A stretch of 64,000 nucleotides of DNA from an uncultured Acetatifactor sp. (lineage in GTDB: Bacteria; Bacillota; Clostridia; Lachnospirales; Lachnospiraceae): NCBI GenBank assembly GCA_910584865.1, contig CAJUCE010000019.1:1140-65139 (forward strand). Direction: 5' to 3'. Below the pieces are notes generated by a model, which saw nothing but the letters and a program-made list of their open reading frames with translations, was not told the origin of the DNA and did not search any database. Below, one piece after another: positions 51,325 to 59,462 of this stretch. The translations under genes were made by a program, and so were the position numbers. Within the stretch, counting starts at the first letter, position 1; each line of letters begins with the position of its first letter.

Positions 51325-53490
51325 TTGAAACTGAAGTTTATACAACAGGATTTCCAGACCGACGCAGTCGACGCGGTATGCGCTCTTTTTGACGGGCAGC
51401 AGCGCCGTATTGGGGGGGACGGCCTGGAACCGGAGTATTTTACCGGTATAGGCGCCGCAAATGTTCTGCATATTGATGATGAAAAAATTATAGAAAATAT
51501 GCATTCTGTTCAGCGGAAGAATCATCTGCCTCTCACGGACGGTCTGCAGGGACGGCAGTTTAGCATTGAGATGGAGACGGGCACGGGAAAAACCTATGTC
51601 TATACGAAAACAATCTATGAGCTCAATTGCCGGTATGGTTTTACAAAATTTATCATTGTAGTCCCGGGGGTGGCAGTCAGAGAGGGAGTCTGTAAATCAC
51701 TGCAGATCACGCAGGAGCATTTTGCGCTGCTCTATGATCATGTGCCCTGCCGTTATTTTATTTATAACAGCGGGAAATTGTGGGACGTGCGCCGATTTGC
51801 CGCCAGTGCAAATATTGAAATTATGATCATCAATATCGACGCTTTCCGAAAGGCGGAGAATGTGATAAACCGGGAAAACGATAAGTTAAACGGGGATACG
51901 GCGCTCAGTTATATCCGGGCGGCGAATCCCATTGTAATCATCGATGAACCGCAGAGTGTTGACAATACGCCGAAGGCCAGAGAGGCTGTGGCCTCTCTTC
52001 ATCCCATGTGTATATTCCGCTATTCCGCCACACACCGGGAGAAGGTCAATCTGCTCTATCGCCTGACGCCTGTGGATGCCTGTCAGATGGGACTGGTGAA
52101 GCAGATCTGCGTATCGACAGTCCGGGCTGAGGCCGGCTTTAATAAGCCTTATATCCGGCTTTTGTCTGTCTCTGACAAAAACGGTTTCCGGGCAAGGATA
52201 GAGATGGACATTGCGGATAAGAACGGCAGGGTGAGCAGAAGGGCGGTTACCGTCCGGCAGGATGCGGATTTGTACAGGTTATCCGGAGACCGCAGCTTAT
52301 ATCAAAACTGTAAGGTTTCAGGCATTGACTGTACGCCGGGGAAGGAACAGATCGAGATTTCCGGTGCGGATAGGGTCTTGCTGGGGAAAGCTATGGGGGA
52401 TATTGACCGGAACCGGATTAGACGGGCACAAATCCGGCGTACTATAGAGGTGCATTTTGAGAAGGAACTTCTCTATACGAAGAAGGGAATCAAGGTCCTT
52501 TCTCTCTTTTTTATCGATGAGGTCAGGAAATACCGGGGGGAAGAGGGTAGCGCAGGAATCTATGCACGGATGTTTGAAGAGGCATACAAGGAACTGATTG
52601 CCCTGCCCAGGTATGCGGTATTGCGTCATTTTTTCCCTTCGGACGTCTCGGCCGTTCACGGCGGATATTTCTCACAGGATAAGAAGGGGCGCTGCAAGAA
52701 TACCAGAGGAGACAGCCGGGATGATTCCGACACCTATCATACGATTATGAAGGACAAGGAATGGCTTTTGTCCTTCGCCTGCCCGTTGCGTTTTATTTTT
52801 TCCCATTCCGCATTAAAGGAAGGGTGGGATAATCCCAATGTATTTCAGGTCTGCACCTTGATGGAGCAGAAAAGTGCGTTGACAGCCCGCCAGAAGGTGG
52901 GCCGGGGACTGCGCCTGTGCGTCGATCAGAATGGGGAACGGATTGAGGACAGGAATGTAAATCTGCTGCATATCATAGCGGATGAAAGTTTTGCCGAGTT
53001 TGCCCATAGACTGCAGACGGAGATTGCGGAGGAGACGGGGGTAAAATTCGGGATCTTGCAGTCTGACCAGGGAGTTGTGCAGACAGATTTCAAAGAAGAG
53101 GCGGCGGTATCCTTTCTGCGCCCGGAGCGCGCCGTCCTTGTTCCGATCAGCGAAGAGGAACTGATAGAACGCTGTGCCGAGGCCCTAAGGGGGATGCCTC
53201 CGGTACCAAAGGAGCGTATCGTCACGCAGACTGCAGAGATCCGGATTGAACAGCCGGGTGTTTCTTATATTGAGAGAGAAGGCCAGGCTGTACCTCTCTC
53301 GGAGAATCTGCCGCCGCTTCCGGATCTCCTCAGGATAATCGGGGCGCGTACACTGTTGAAACGGACTGCGGTTTTTGAGATTTTGCGGCGGAGCGGGCGG
53401 TTGGAGGATTTTCTGAATAATCCCCAAAGGTTTCTGGAAAATGCTGCGGAAATTATCCTGGGTGTGCGTGGTTTTTTTACGCGGAAATAA
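51325..53490 (+). CDS. Type III restriction subunit (Res), C-terminally truncated
   Basis: 721 residues from a TTG start after AGGG. The SF2 helicase core is intact. Walker A METGTGKTYVYTKT is near 83, the DEAD-box analogue IVIIDEPQSVDNT near 205, motif III-like RYSATHREK near 230, and motif VI ARQKVGRGLRLC near 525. Full-length Res proteins are longer and end in a PD-(D/E)XK nuclease with a TPIGNYNPDWA-type motif. Here the protein stops right after FLENAAEIILGVRGFFTRK and that domain is absent. Cleavage by this subunit is therefore probably lost. The next 126 bases encode a relic of an unrelated nuclease, marking a recombination junction. Confidence 0.85.
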   Translation: MKLKFIQQDFQTDAVDAVCALFDGQQRRIGGDGLEPEYFTGIGAANVLHIDDEKIIENMHSVQRKNHLPLTDGLQGRQFSIEMETGTGKTYVYTKTIYELNCRYGFTKFIIVVPGVAVREGVCKSLQITQEHFALLYDHVPCRYFIYNSGKLWDVRRFAASANIEIMIINIDAFRKAENVINRENDKLNGDTALSYIRAANPIVIIDEPQSVDNTPKAREAVASLHPMCIFRYSATHREKVNLLYRLTPVDACQMGLVKQICVSTVRAEAGFNKPYIRLLSVSDKNGFRARIEMDIADKNGRVSRRAVTVRQDADLYRLSGDRSLYQNCKVSGIDCTPGKEQIEISGADRVLLGKAMGDIDRNRIRRAQIRRTIEVHFEKELLYTKKGIKVLSLFFIDEVRKYRGEEGSAGIYARMFEEAYKELIALPRYAVLRHFFPSDVSAVHGGYFSQDKKGRCKNTRGDSRDDSDTYHTIMKDKEWLLSFACPLRFIFSHSALKEGWDNPNVFQVCTLMEQKSALTARQKVGRGLRLCVDQNGERIEDRNVNLLHIIADESFAEFAHRLQTEIAEETGVKFGILQSDQGVVQTDFKEEAAVSFLRPERAVLVPISEEELIERCAEALRGMPPVPKERIVTQTAEIRIEQPGVSYIEREGQAVPLSENLPPLPDLLRIIGARTLLKRTAVFEILRRSGRLEDFLNNPQRFLENAAEIILGVRGFFTRK

Positions 53491-53493
53491 AGA

Positions 53494-53616
53494 AACCTTG
53501 CATATTATCTGAAATTTGAGGAGTTCCCTGCCGGCGACGGGTATGCGGACATCGTGTATCTGCAAAAGAAAGATTCGGTGCTGCCGGGGCTTGTGGTTGA
53601 GCTGAAATGGAAATAG
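53494..53616 (+). pseudogene. PD-(D/E)XK nuclease relic of an AAA-ATPase-like protein
   Basis: Immediately after the Res stop, the same frame reads EEFPAGDGYADIVYLQKKD and ends LPGLVVELKWK before a stop. The DIVY...VVELKW order is the core of the C-terminal PDDEXK domain of AAA-ATPase-like proteins. Only about 40 codons remain. The source could be the same family whose N-terminal relic lies at 36949-37206. Confidence 0.75.
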
Positions 53617-53761
53617 ACGGCCGGAGGTGTGAAGTTATCTGGATAACCTCCGGTTTATTTTATTAACTTACAATACAACAATCACGCCATTGTCCCGCAT
53701 ATCCCTTTTTGTTATGATAAAACTGTCAAGAGACAAAGTTGTCAAAAACAGGAGGCGCGAT

Positions 53762-54811
53762 ATGAAAATAAATCAATTGATTCAGGAAAAACGGCGTGAA
53801 TTGTCAATGACCCAGGAGCAGGTTGCATCTTATCTGGGAGTCTCCGCCACCGCGGTCCATAAATGGGAGAAGGGAACCACTTATCCGGACATAACCCTTC
53901 TGCCCGCGCTGGCCCGTCTGTTAAAGACGGATCTGAACACGCTGCTGTCCTTTCAGGAAGATCTGACGGACATTGAGATTGAAAATTTTGTAAACGAACT
54001 GGACAGCATGGTAAGAGAGCAGGGCTATGAGACCGCATTTCAGGCAGCGGTGGGTAAGATACAGGAGTACCCCACCTGCGACAGGCTGCTCTTTTCCGCT
54101 GCGATATACCTGGAGGGCGCATTGTTCCTCTACGGCGTGCCGGAAGAGGAGCGTTACAAAGAGCGCCTTGAGGCTTTCTACCTGCGCATGTCCCGGAGCG
54201 GGACGCCCGAGATCCGGGACAGGGCATTGGAGATGCTGATCTCCTACAACCGGAATCGGGGAGATTTCGCACAAGCGGAAGAACTGATCCGGAAACTGCC
54301 GTCCTCTGCTATAGAGCAGCAGGAACAACTGGCGGTCCTCTACACCCGGCAGGGGAATTATGAGGAAGCGAAAAAGCTGTGGGAGCGCAGGATATTAGAC
54401 GGTGTGACCCGGATCCAGACCGCCCTGATGAATCTGATGGAGATTGCGGTAAAAGAAGAGCGGAGGGAAGACGCTGCCTTTTATGCCGATCGATACGAGA
54501 GGATTTCCGGAGATTTTGCCGTCACTGACTGGATCGCCTATTCTGCCCGTCTGCAGCTTGCCGTGGAATGGCAGGACGAGGAACAGTGCCTGGCAGTGCT
54601 GTCCGAGATGCTGCCTGCCATGAACAGAAAGTGGAAGCCGGAGGAAAGCCCCCTGTACCGGGATATCGCCAACAGGGACACGGACAGATTTTCCGACAGG
54701 CTGCTGGATACCATCCGTAATGATCTGAAAAACAGGGAGGAACTGGCATTTATCAGGGGAAATGCCAAGTTCCGCAGACTGATGGAGGAGAATGGAAAAC
54801 CCGGTGTATAA
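53762..54811 (+). CDS. XRE-family regulator with TPR-like C-terminus
   Basis: 349 residues from the ATG at 53762 (AGGAGG 8 bases before), rather than an upstream in-frame codon at 53690. Residues 1-60 are a lambda-repressor-type helix-turn-helix (SMTQEQVASYLGVSATAVHKW, the strong match). Residues 80-349 consist of helical repeats (AQAEELIRKLPSSAIEQQEQ, YEEAKKLWERRIL) like the tetratricopeptide parts of RRNPP-type peptide-binding regulators. It may sense a peptide or protein partner. Encoded alone, 95 bases before a lipoprotein gene that may be its target. Confidence 0.8.
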   Translation: MKINQLIQEKRRELSMTQEQVASYLGVSATAVHKWEKGTTYPDITLLPALARLLKTDLNTLLSFQEDLTDIEIENFVNELDSMVREQGYETAFQAAVGKIQEYPTCDRLLFSAAIYLEGALFLYGVPEEERYKERLEAFYLRMSRSGTPEIRDRALEMLISYNRNRGDFAQAEELIRKLPSSAIEQQEQLAVLYTRQGNYEEAKKLWERRILDGVTRIQTALMNLMEIAVKEERREDAAFYADRYERISGDFAVTDWIAYSARLQLAVEWQDEEQCLAVLSEMLPAMNRKWKPEESPLYRDIANRDTDRFSDRLLDTIRNDLKNREELAFIRGNAKFRRLMEENGKPGV

Positions 54812-54905
54812 ATGCGGAACTTTTTGCGCCCTTTCCCGTCTATAAATATCAGAAGGACAAATGGAAAGATTTCAATTCGAAAAAATGTGGAAAGGAGCGG
54901 AGAAT

Positions 54906-55973
54906 ATGTGTAAGCGAAGATTTTTACTGGTGCTGGGACTGGTATTGGCAGTAGGAGGATGCGCAGGAGGAGCGGATACTGAAAAAGATGCCGTGCCCAC
55001 GCAGGGAGATGCAGGATCGGAGAATCAGCTGCCGGAGACGGAAGATATGACGCCCGCAGAGGAATCCTCGATAAACGACGGAGCAGTTTCGGACGGGGAG
55101 TCAACAGCGAAAGCTTCCGGAGAGGATGTGGATACAGACAAATCCGGGGAACCGGGCAATGGAGATACAGGAACAGATGTGGTTCAGGGAGGCCCTTTCG
55201 GCAGGCTTACGATTACTTTGCCCGAGGGCTGGGAATATGAGACCTATCCCGTGGAAAGCGGAGAACTGCTCATCGGTGATTATGGGTTCTGGTTTGCGCC
55301 AAAGGGAGCAGAGGAGGGACACATTGCGGTAGTATATGAGCAATTTTTCGGGGTATGCGGAACAGGCCTGGAGACGAAAGAGGAGACCATAGGCGGTTGT
55401 CCTGTCCAGGTTGGTACTTATGACGGACATGAATACTGGGATTTCATCTCATTTCAGGAGCCCTGCAGAGGAGTGGTGGTTCAGACCCAGTGTGTGGAGA
55501 GGTGGTGGGACGAATACCGGGACCAGATATGGGATATTCTTAATACGCTGACATATGAACCGGATGTAAGGGAAGGGGCGGCTTTTGTCTTCGATTCGGA
55601 ATCGGAGAATGACCGGATCGGTCTGTCTTTTTCCATGAAAGAGATCACGCCCACAGGGGCCACGTTGGTGTACGATCAATATGATGCGGAGGCGCCTACA
55701 GGACAGCTGGAATATGGAGAAGCTTTTGTGCTGGAGGTGAATAAGGACGGGAAGTGGGAAGCGGCGCCGGTGGTTGTGGAGGGAAACTACGGTTTTAATG
55801 CTCCAGCTTATCTCATCACGGCAGGCGGAATTACGGAGCGGGAACTGGACTGGGAATGGCTGTATGGGGCACTGGAACCGGGAGAGTACCGGATTCGGAA
55901 AACGGTTAATGATTTTCGCGAGACGGCCGATTATGATCAATATGAACTGATTGCCCGGTTTCTATTATATTAA
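54906..55973 (+). CDS. Lipoprotein with C-terminal Ig-like domain
   Basis: 355 residues from the ATG at 54906 (AAGGAGCGG upstream). Signal peptide with lipobox (LAVGGCAG, Cys about residue 19), then a 70-residue acidic linker. A central globular part (about 85-220) starts with LTITLPEGWEYETYPVESG. The last 130 residues look like a bacterial Ig-like fold (GLSFSMKEITPTGATLVYDQ, LEPGEYRIRKTVNDF). Anchored on the outer leaflet of the membrane. No enzyme motif, so adhesion or ligand sensing is most plausible. Function unknown. Confidence 0.65.
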   Translation: MCKRRFLLVLGLVLAVGGCAGGADTEKDAVPTQGDAGSENQLPETEDMTPAEESSINDGAVSDGESTAKASGEDVDTDKSGEPGNGDTGTDVVQGGPFGRLTITLPEGWEYETYPVESGELLIGDYGFWFAPKGAEEGHIAVVYEQFFGVCGTGLETKEETIGGCPVQVGTYDGHEYWDFISFQEPCRGVVVQTQCVERWWDEYRDQIWDILNTLTYEPDVREGAAFVFDSESENDRIGLSFSMKEITPTGATLVYDQYDAEAPTGQLEYGEAFVLEVNKDGKWEAAPVVVEGNYGFNAPAYLITAGGITERELDWEWLYGALEPGEYRIRKTVNDFRETADYDQYELIARFLLY

Positions 55974-56023
55974 AATGAAAAATGAAAGTTTGGATTGATT
56001 TTATGGGTTAAAGACGGTATAAT

Positions 56024-56057
56024 GTTGGCACAGAAATGCGTTGTGCCAACTTTTTTT
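56024..56057 (+). terminator. Rho-independent terminator after the lipoprotein gene
   Basis: GTTGGCACA (56024-56032) pairs with TGTGCCAAC (56042-56050), followed by seven T residues. A TATAAT box (56017-56022) directly precedes the stem, so a promoter may also overlap. Confidence 0.8.
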
Positions 56058-56198
56058 GTATGACGGGCTGATGTGATCTGCTGACGGACGGAATGCGCCG
56101 CAGGTGCGGATGTTATGTGGAATTGCGCGCGGTGGTGAAGACAGGAAGCTGTCCCTGGGATAAGGGGTAAAAGCGTGGCCGTAAGGCGGGAGAAGGAT

Positions 56199-56663
56199 AT
56201 GACGAAACAGGAATTTTTGGAAACCATGCGGCTGGCCTTGAACGGCAGGCTGGATTCCGGACAGGTAATGGACAATCTGCAGTATTATGAGGAATATATT
56301 AATACGGAAATCCGCAAAGGTGCGACAGAGGAAGAAGTACTGGAGAGGCTGGGAGATCCAAGGCTGATTGCCAGAACCATTGCGCAGACGGGAGGCAGCA
56401 GCGTTTCGGAGGCTGGCAGGGGAGGCGGTTCCCGATGGTCCGGGGCGGAAGAAGAGGAGTATATGCCTTACGGCCAGTCAGGAGAGAAGCAGGCGCCTCG
56501 TGTGTTCAGGGTGCCGGCGTGGGTATGGATATTGCTGGTGCTTGTGGTGGTATTGCTGGTGATCAGCACGATATTTTCCATACTTGCGGCTCTTCTGCCT
56601 ATTCTTCTGCCGATTTTGGTGGTGGTGTTTTTGGTGAAGATGTTTCGGGACTGGATTAATTGA
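56199..56663 (+). CDS. DUF1700-like membrane protein
   Basis: 154 residues. The N-terminal 65 residues match the DUF1700 helical domain (MTKQEFLETMRLALNGRLDS, YYEEYINTEIRKGATEEEV, ERLGDPRLIARTI). The linker is Ser/Gly/Glu-rich, and the C-terminus is one long or two short membrane helices (VWILLVLVVVLLVISTIF, PILLPILVVVFLVKMF). The start at 56199 has AGAAGG before it. DUF1700 genes often accompany PadR regulators and a bactofilin-like DUF4097 gene; neither is next to it here. Membrane-bound, role unknown. Confidence 0.7.
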   Translation: MTKQEFLETMRLALNGRLDSGQVMDNLQYYEEYINTEIRKGATEEEVLERLGDPRLIARTIAQTGGSSVSEAGRGGGSRWSGAEEEEYMPYGQSGEKQAPRVFRVPAWVWILLVLVVVLLVISTIFSILAALLPILLPILVVVFLVKMFRDWIN

Positions 56664-56671
56664 GTTTGAAA

Positions 56672-56689
56672 ATAGTACTAAAGTACTAT
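56672..56689. promoter_or_regulatory. Perfect 8-base inverted repeat, operator-like
   Basis: ATAGTACT and AGTACTAT with a two-base AA spacer, 119 bases before the Asn-rich peptide gene. A dyad of this shape is typical of regulators of the GntR or PadR kind; the binding protein is not identified. Confidence 0.45.
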
Positions 56690-56807
56690 AAAAAATCAGC
56701 ATATTTTTTCTCTGTTTGCCGCATACTACTCCTGTAACTGATAACAAGGAACTGCGCAGCGGTTCCCTGCAGGAGCGCCGCAACAGCGGCAGGATGTGAG
56801 GAAAGAA

Positions 56808-56963
56808 ATGGACAACAAGTACAACAACAGTACAAACAACTCTGAGAATTGCAAGAACAGCCAGAACAACAATCAGAACAGCCAGAACAACAGCAAGAAC
56901 CAGAACAAGAATCAGAACAACAACCAGAGCAAGAACCAGAATAGCCAGAACAACAACTACTAA
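56808..56963 (+). CDS. 51-residue Asn/Gln-rich peptide
   Basis: The gene has a clear site (GAGGAAAG before the ATG), a stop at 56961-56963 and a terminator-like stem after it, so it is a real small gene. The product is built almost only of Asn, Gln, Lys and Ser (SQNNNQNSQNNSKNQNKNQ), with one Cys (residue 15) and Tyr at residues 5 and 51, and has no hydrophobic core or signal. It would be disordered. Low-complexity peptides of this kind are found in Clostridia, where some have been proposed as spore or envelope matrix components, but no function is established. Confidence 0.7.
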   Translation: MDNKYNNSTNNSENCKNSQNNNQNSQNNSKNQNKNQNNNQSKNQNSQNNNY

Positions 56964-56976
56964 GTTCAGTCTGGTA

Positions 56977-57003
56977 ATAGGGGCACTGTAAAGGCGCCCC
57001 TAT
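56977..57003 (+). terminator. Stem after the Asn-rich peptide gene
   Basis: ATAGGGGC (56977-56984) pairs with GCCCCTAT (56996-57003), followed by TTTA. Placed 14 bases after the stop; likely terminator with a weak T-run. Confidence 0.6.
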
Positions 57004-57060
57004 TTACATATTATGTCGAAAAGGCGCGGGGGAAACCGCATTACGTCAGGAAGGAAGAAA

Positions 57061-58230
57061 ATGAGAAAACTGGAATTGATAGCACCCTGTCATTTCGGCC
57101 TGGAGGCCGTGCTGAAAAGGGAGATAGAGCGGCTGGGATATGCAATTGTGGAAGTGGCAGACGGGAGAGTTACTTTTGCAGGAGATGAGCAGGCATTGTG
57201 CCGGGCCAATATCTTCCTTCGGACTGCAGAGAGAATCCTGATTAAAATAGGAAGCTTCCGGGCGGAAAGCTTCGAAGAATTATTTCAGGGAACAAAAGCG
57301 CTGCCCTGGGAGGACTACATACCGAAGGACGGGAAATTCTGGGTGACGAAAGCCGCCAGTGTCAAGTCAAAGCTGTTCAGCCCATCCGATATTCAGTCGG
57401 TCATGAAAAAGGCAATGGTAGAACGGCTGAAAGGGGCTTATCATATCAATTGGTTCACAGAGGAGGGAGCAAGCTTCCCGGTAAGGGTATTCCTGCTGAA
57501 GGATCAGGTGACGGTAGGGCTGGACTCTACGGGAGAGTCTCTGCATAAGCGGGGATATCGGAAGCTGGTAGCCCAGGCGCCCATTGCAGAGAATCTGGCT
57601 GCGGCGCTGATCATGCTTACACCATGGAACCGGGATCGGATACTGGTGGATCCTTTTTGCGGCAGCGGAACCTTTCCCATTGAGGCCGCTATGATGGCGG
57701 CTCATATTGCGCCGGGATGCAGACGCAGATTTACCGCAATGGAATGGCAGCAGATAATCGGAAAAGGCCTGTGGGAGAATGCCCGACAGGAAGCGTCAGA
57801 TTTGGTGGTTCGGAGAATGAAGCCGGATATTCAGGGATATGATATCGATGATCATATGATCAGTATTGCACGGGAGAACGCCAAAATGGCGGGAGTGGAC
57901 ACACTGATCCACTTTCAGAGACGGGAACTGAAACAGCTCAGCCATCCGAAAAAATACGGTTTTCTCATCACGAACCCTCCTTATGGAGAGAGATTAAGCG
58001 ACAAGGAAGTGCTGCCCGAGCTGTACCGGACCATCGGGGAGAGATTTCGGATGCTGGATTCCTGGAGTATGTACCTGATAACCGCCTATGAGAATGCGGA
58101 GCAATATATCGGACGGAAGGCTGATAAAAACCGGAAAATATACAATGGTATGATGAAGGCCTATTATTATCAGTATCTGGGGCCGAAACCGCCCAGAACC
58201 AGGGGAGAGAAGACAGGAGAGGAACAATGA
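57061..58230 (+). CDS. THUMP-domain class I SAM-dependent RNA methyltransferase
   Basis: 389 residues from the ATG at 57061 (AGGAAGGAAG upstream). The THUMP domain (1-150) begins MRKLELIAPCHFGLEAVLK and carries IFLRTAERILIKIGSF. The methyltransferase domain has AdoMet motif VDPFCGSGTFPIEAAMMA near 200 and catalytic TNPPYGERL near 305. This is the UPF0020/RlmL-N-terminal family that methylates guanine N2 in 23S rRNA or similar RNA; position is not certain. It overlaps the next gene by 4 bases and forms a housekeeping group with RdgB and the phosphoesterase. Confidence 0.85.
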   Translation: MRKLELIAPCHFGLEAVLKREIERLGYAIVEVADGRVTFAGDEQALCRANIFLRTAERILIKIGSFRAESFEELFQGTKALPWEDYIPKDGKFWVTKAASVKSKLFSPSDIQSVMKKAMVERLKGAYHINWFTEEGASFPVRVFLLKDQVTVGLDSTGESLHKRGYRKLVAQAPIAENLAAALIMLTPWNRDRILVDPFCGSGTFPIEAAMMAAHIAPGCRRRFTAMEWQQIIGKGLWENARQEASDLVVRRMKPDIQGYDIDDHMISIARENAKMAGVDTLIHFQRRELKQLSHPKKYGFLITNPPYGERLSDKEVLPELYRTIGERFRMLDSWSMYLITAYENAEQYIGRKADKNRKIYNGMMKAYYYQYLGPKPPRTRGEKTGEEQ

Positions 58231-58820
58231 AAAAAGTGATATTTGCGACTGGAAATGAAGGAAAGATGCGGGAAATCAGGTCAATTTTGGCAGATACTTT
58301 TCCGGAGATTCTCTCCATGCGGGAGGCAGGCATTGAGACTGACGCGGCGGAGGACGGCGCTACATACGAGGAGAATGCCTTAATAAAAGCCAGGGCAGTT
58401 GCGGCTGCAGACGGAGAGAGTATCGTTCTGGCAGATGATTCCGGATTGGAAATCGATTTCCTTGATAAGGAACCCGGCGTTTATTCTGCCAGATATATGG
58501 GGGAGGATACTTCCTACCGTGTGAAGAATGCCAGTTTGATCCGGCGTCTGGAAGGGGTGCCGGAGGAACGGCGCAGCGCCAGATTTGTATGTGCCATAGC
58601 GGCAGTGCTGCCGGACGGAAGGGAATTGACGGTCAGGGCGGCCATCGAGGGCAGGATTGGCTACGAGGAAAAGGGAAGCAACGGATTTGGGTATGATCCG
58701 ATTTTCTATGTTCCCGAGCTTGGAAAGACCACGGCGGAGCTTACGGAGGAGGAGAAGAACCTGGTCAGCCACAGGGGAAAGGCACTCAGACTTATGAAAG
58801 AGGAATTGAAGAAACTATGA
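58227..58820 (+). CDS. rdgB: XTP/dITP diphosphatase (RdgB/HAM1)
   Basis: 197 residues with all HAM1 marks: IFATGNEGKMREIRSIL at the N-terminus, TYEENALIKARAVAAADG near 50, VLADDSGLEIDFLDKEPGVY near 70, and the C-terminal SNGFGYDPIFYVPELGKT and SHRGKALRLM. It hydrolyses non-canonical ITP/XTP nucleotides to monophosphates. Overlaps its neighbours by 4 bases on each side, so the three genes are co-translated. Highly confident. Confidence 0.95.
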   Translation: MKKVIFATGNEGKMREIRSILADTFPEILSMREAGIETDAAEDGATYEENALIKARAVAAADGESIVLADDSGLEIDFLDKEPGVYSARYMGEDTSYRVKNASLIRRLEGVPEERRSARFVCAIAAVLPDGRELTVRAAIEGRIGYEEKGSNGFGYDPIFYVPELGKTTAELTEEEKNLVSHRGKALRLMKEELKKL

Positions 58821-59290
58821 AAGTACTGATTGTCAGCGATACCCACAGGAAAAACGAGAATTATTTTAAAGTATTGGAGCTGGTAAAACCGGAGCTGGTG
58901 ATTCATTGCGGCGATGCGGAGGGAAACGAATATGTGTTGACCGAGGCGGCAAAATGTCCCGTGCAGATCGTACTGGGCAACAATGATTTCTTCTCCTATC
59001 TGCCCAGGGAACTGGAACTGAAAATTGCTTCTTACAAGGTATGGGTGACACATGGGCATAATTATTATGTATCCATGGGAAATGAGGTAATCAAGCGGGA
59101 AGCGCAGGCCAGAGACATGGATATCGTGATGTACGGCCATACGCACAAGCCTGTGGTGGACAGAAAAGGCAGCGTCATTGCGGTGAATCCGGGGAGTCTC
59201 TCCTATCCGAGACAGGAGGGACGGCGGCCCTCTTACATAATTATGGAAGCGGAAGAGGAGGAGGTACGTTTTTCCATAGAATATTTATAG
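58817..59290 (+). CDS. YfcE/MJ0936-family metallophosphoesterase
   Basis: 157 residues carrying the phosphoesterase motifs ISDTHRKNENYF, VIHCGDAEGNEYV, VLGNNDFFSYL, VTHGHNYYV and MYGHTHKPVV, which supply the two metal sites. It would cleave phosphodiesters or phosphoesters in the cytoplasm. Overlaps rdgB by 4 bases; RdgB-YfcE gene pairs are common in Firmicutes. Substrate open. Confidence 0.9.
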   Translation: MKVLIVSDTHRKNENYFKVLELVKPELVIHCGDAEGNEYVLTEAAKCPVQIVLGNNDFFSYLPRELELKIASYKVWVTHGHNYYVSMGNEVIKREAQARDMDIVMYGHTHKPVVDRKGSVIAVNPGSLSYPRQEGRRPSYIIMEAEEEEVRFSIEYL

Positions 59291-59306
59291 GCGTCTTTCA
59301 AAAGAC

Positions 59307-59336
59307 AATCCCCGGAGATTCAACTCTCCGGGGATT
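59307..59336. terminator. Strong hairpin ending the rdgB operon
   Basis: A perfect 12-base stem (59307-59318 with 59325-59336) with loop TTCAAC. On the plus strand no T-run follows; on the minus strand TCTTTT does. It separates the housekeeping operon from the integrated element. Confidence 0.7.
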
Positions 59337-59347
59337 ACTACTATACA

Positions 59348-59391
59348 TGAGACATTGGGGATTCGAACCCCAGACAACTTGATTAAAAGTC
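59348..59391 (-). other. 3' half of tRNA-Lys(UUU): attachment site of the element
   Basis: On the minus strand, CTTTTAATCAAG gives the anticodon loop and 3' anticodon stem of tRNA-Lys(UUU), then a five-base variable loop, the T arm with TTCGAAT, an acceptor strand ATGTCTC and discriminator A. The 5' anticodon strand, D arm and 5' acceptor strand are absent on the other side, where AT-rich DNA begins inside the anticodon stem. Crossing in the anticodon arm of a tRNA is typical for tyrosine integrases, and the integrase gene lies directly beside it. The intact tRNA should lie at the other end of the element or at the empty site. Confidence 0.7.
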
Positions 59392-59462
59392 AGATAATAT
59401 TTGAGCGATTTTCCTTGATAATATAAGGTTTTCAAATATTTTGTGAGACAAAATTGAGACAT

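Noticed and set aside
59341..59400. Functional tRNA gene
   Set aside because: The 5' half, D arm and acceptor partner are missing; it is only the 3' part used as attachment site.
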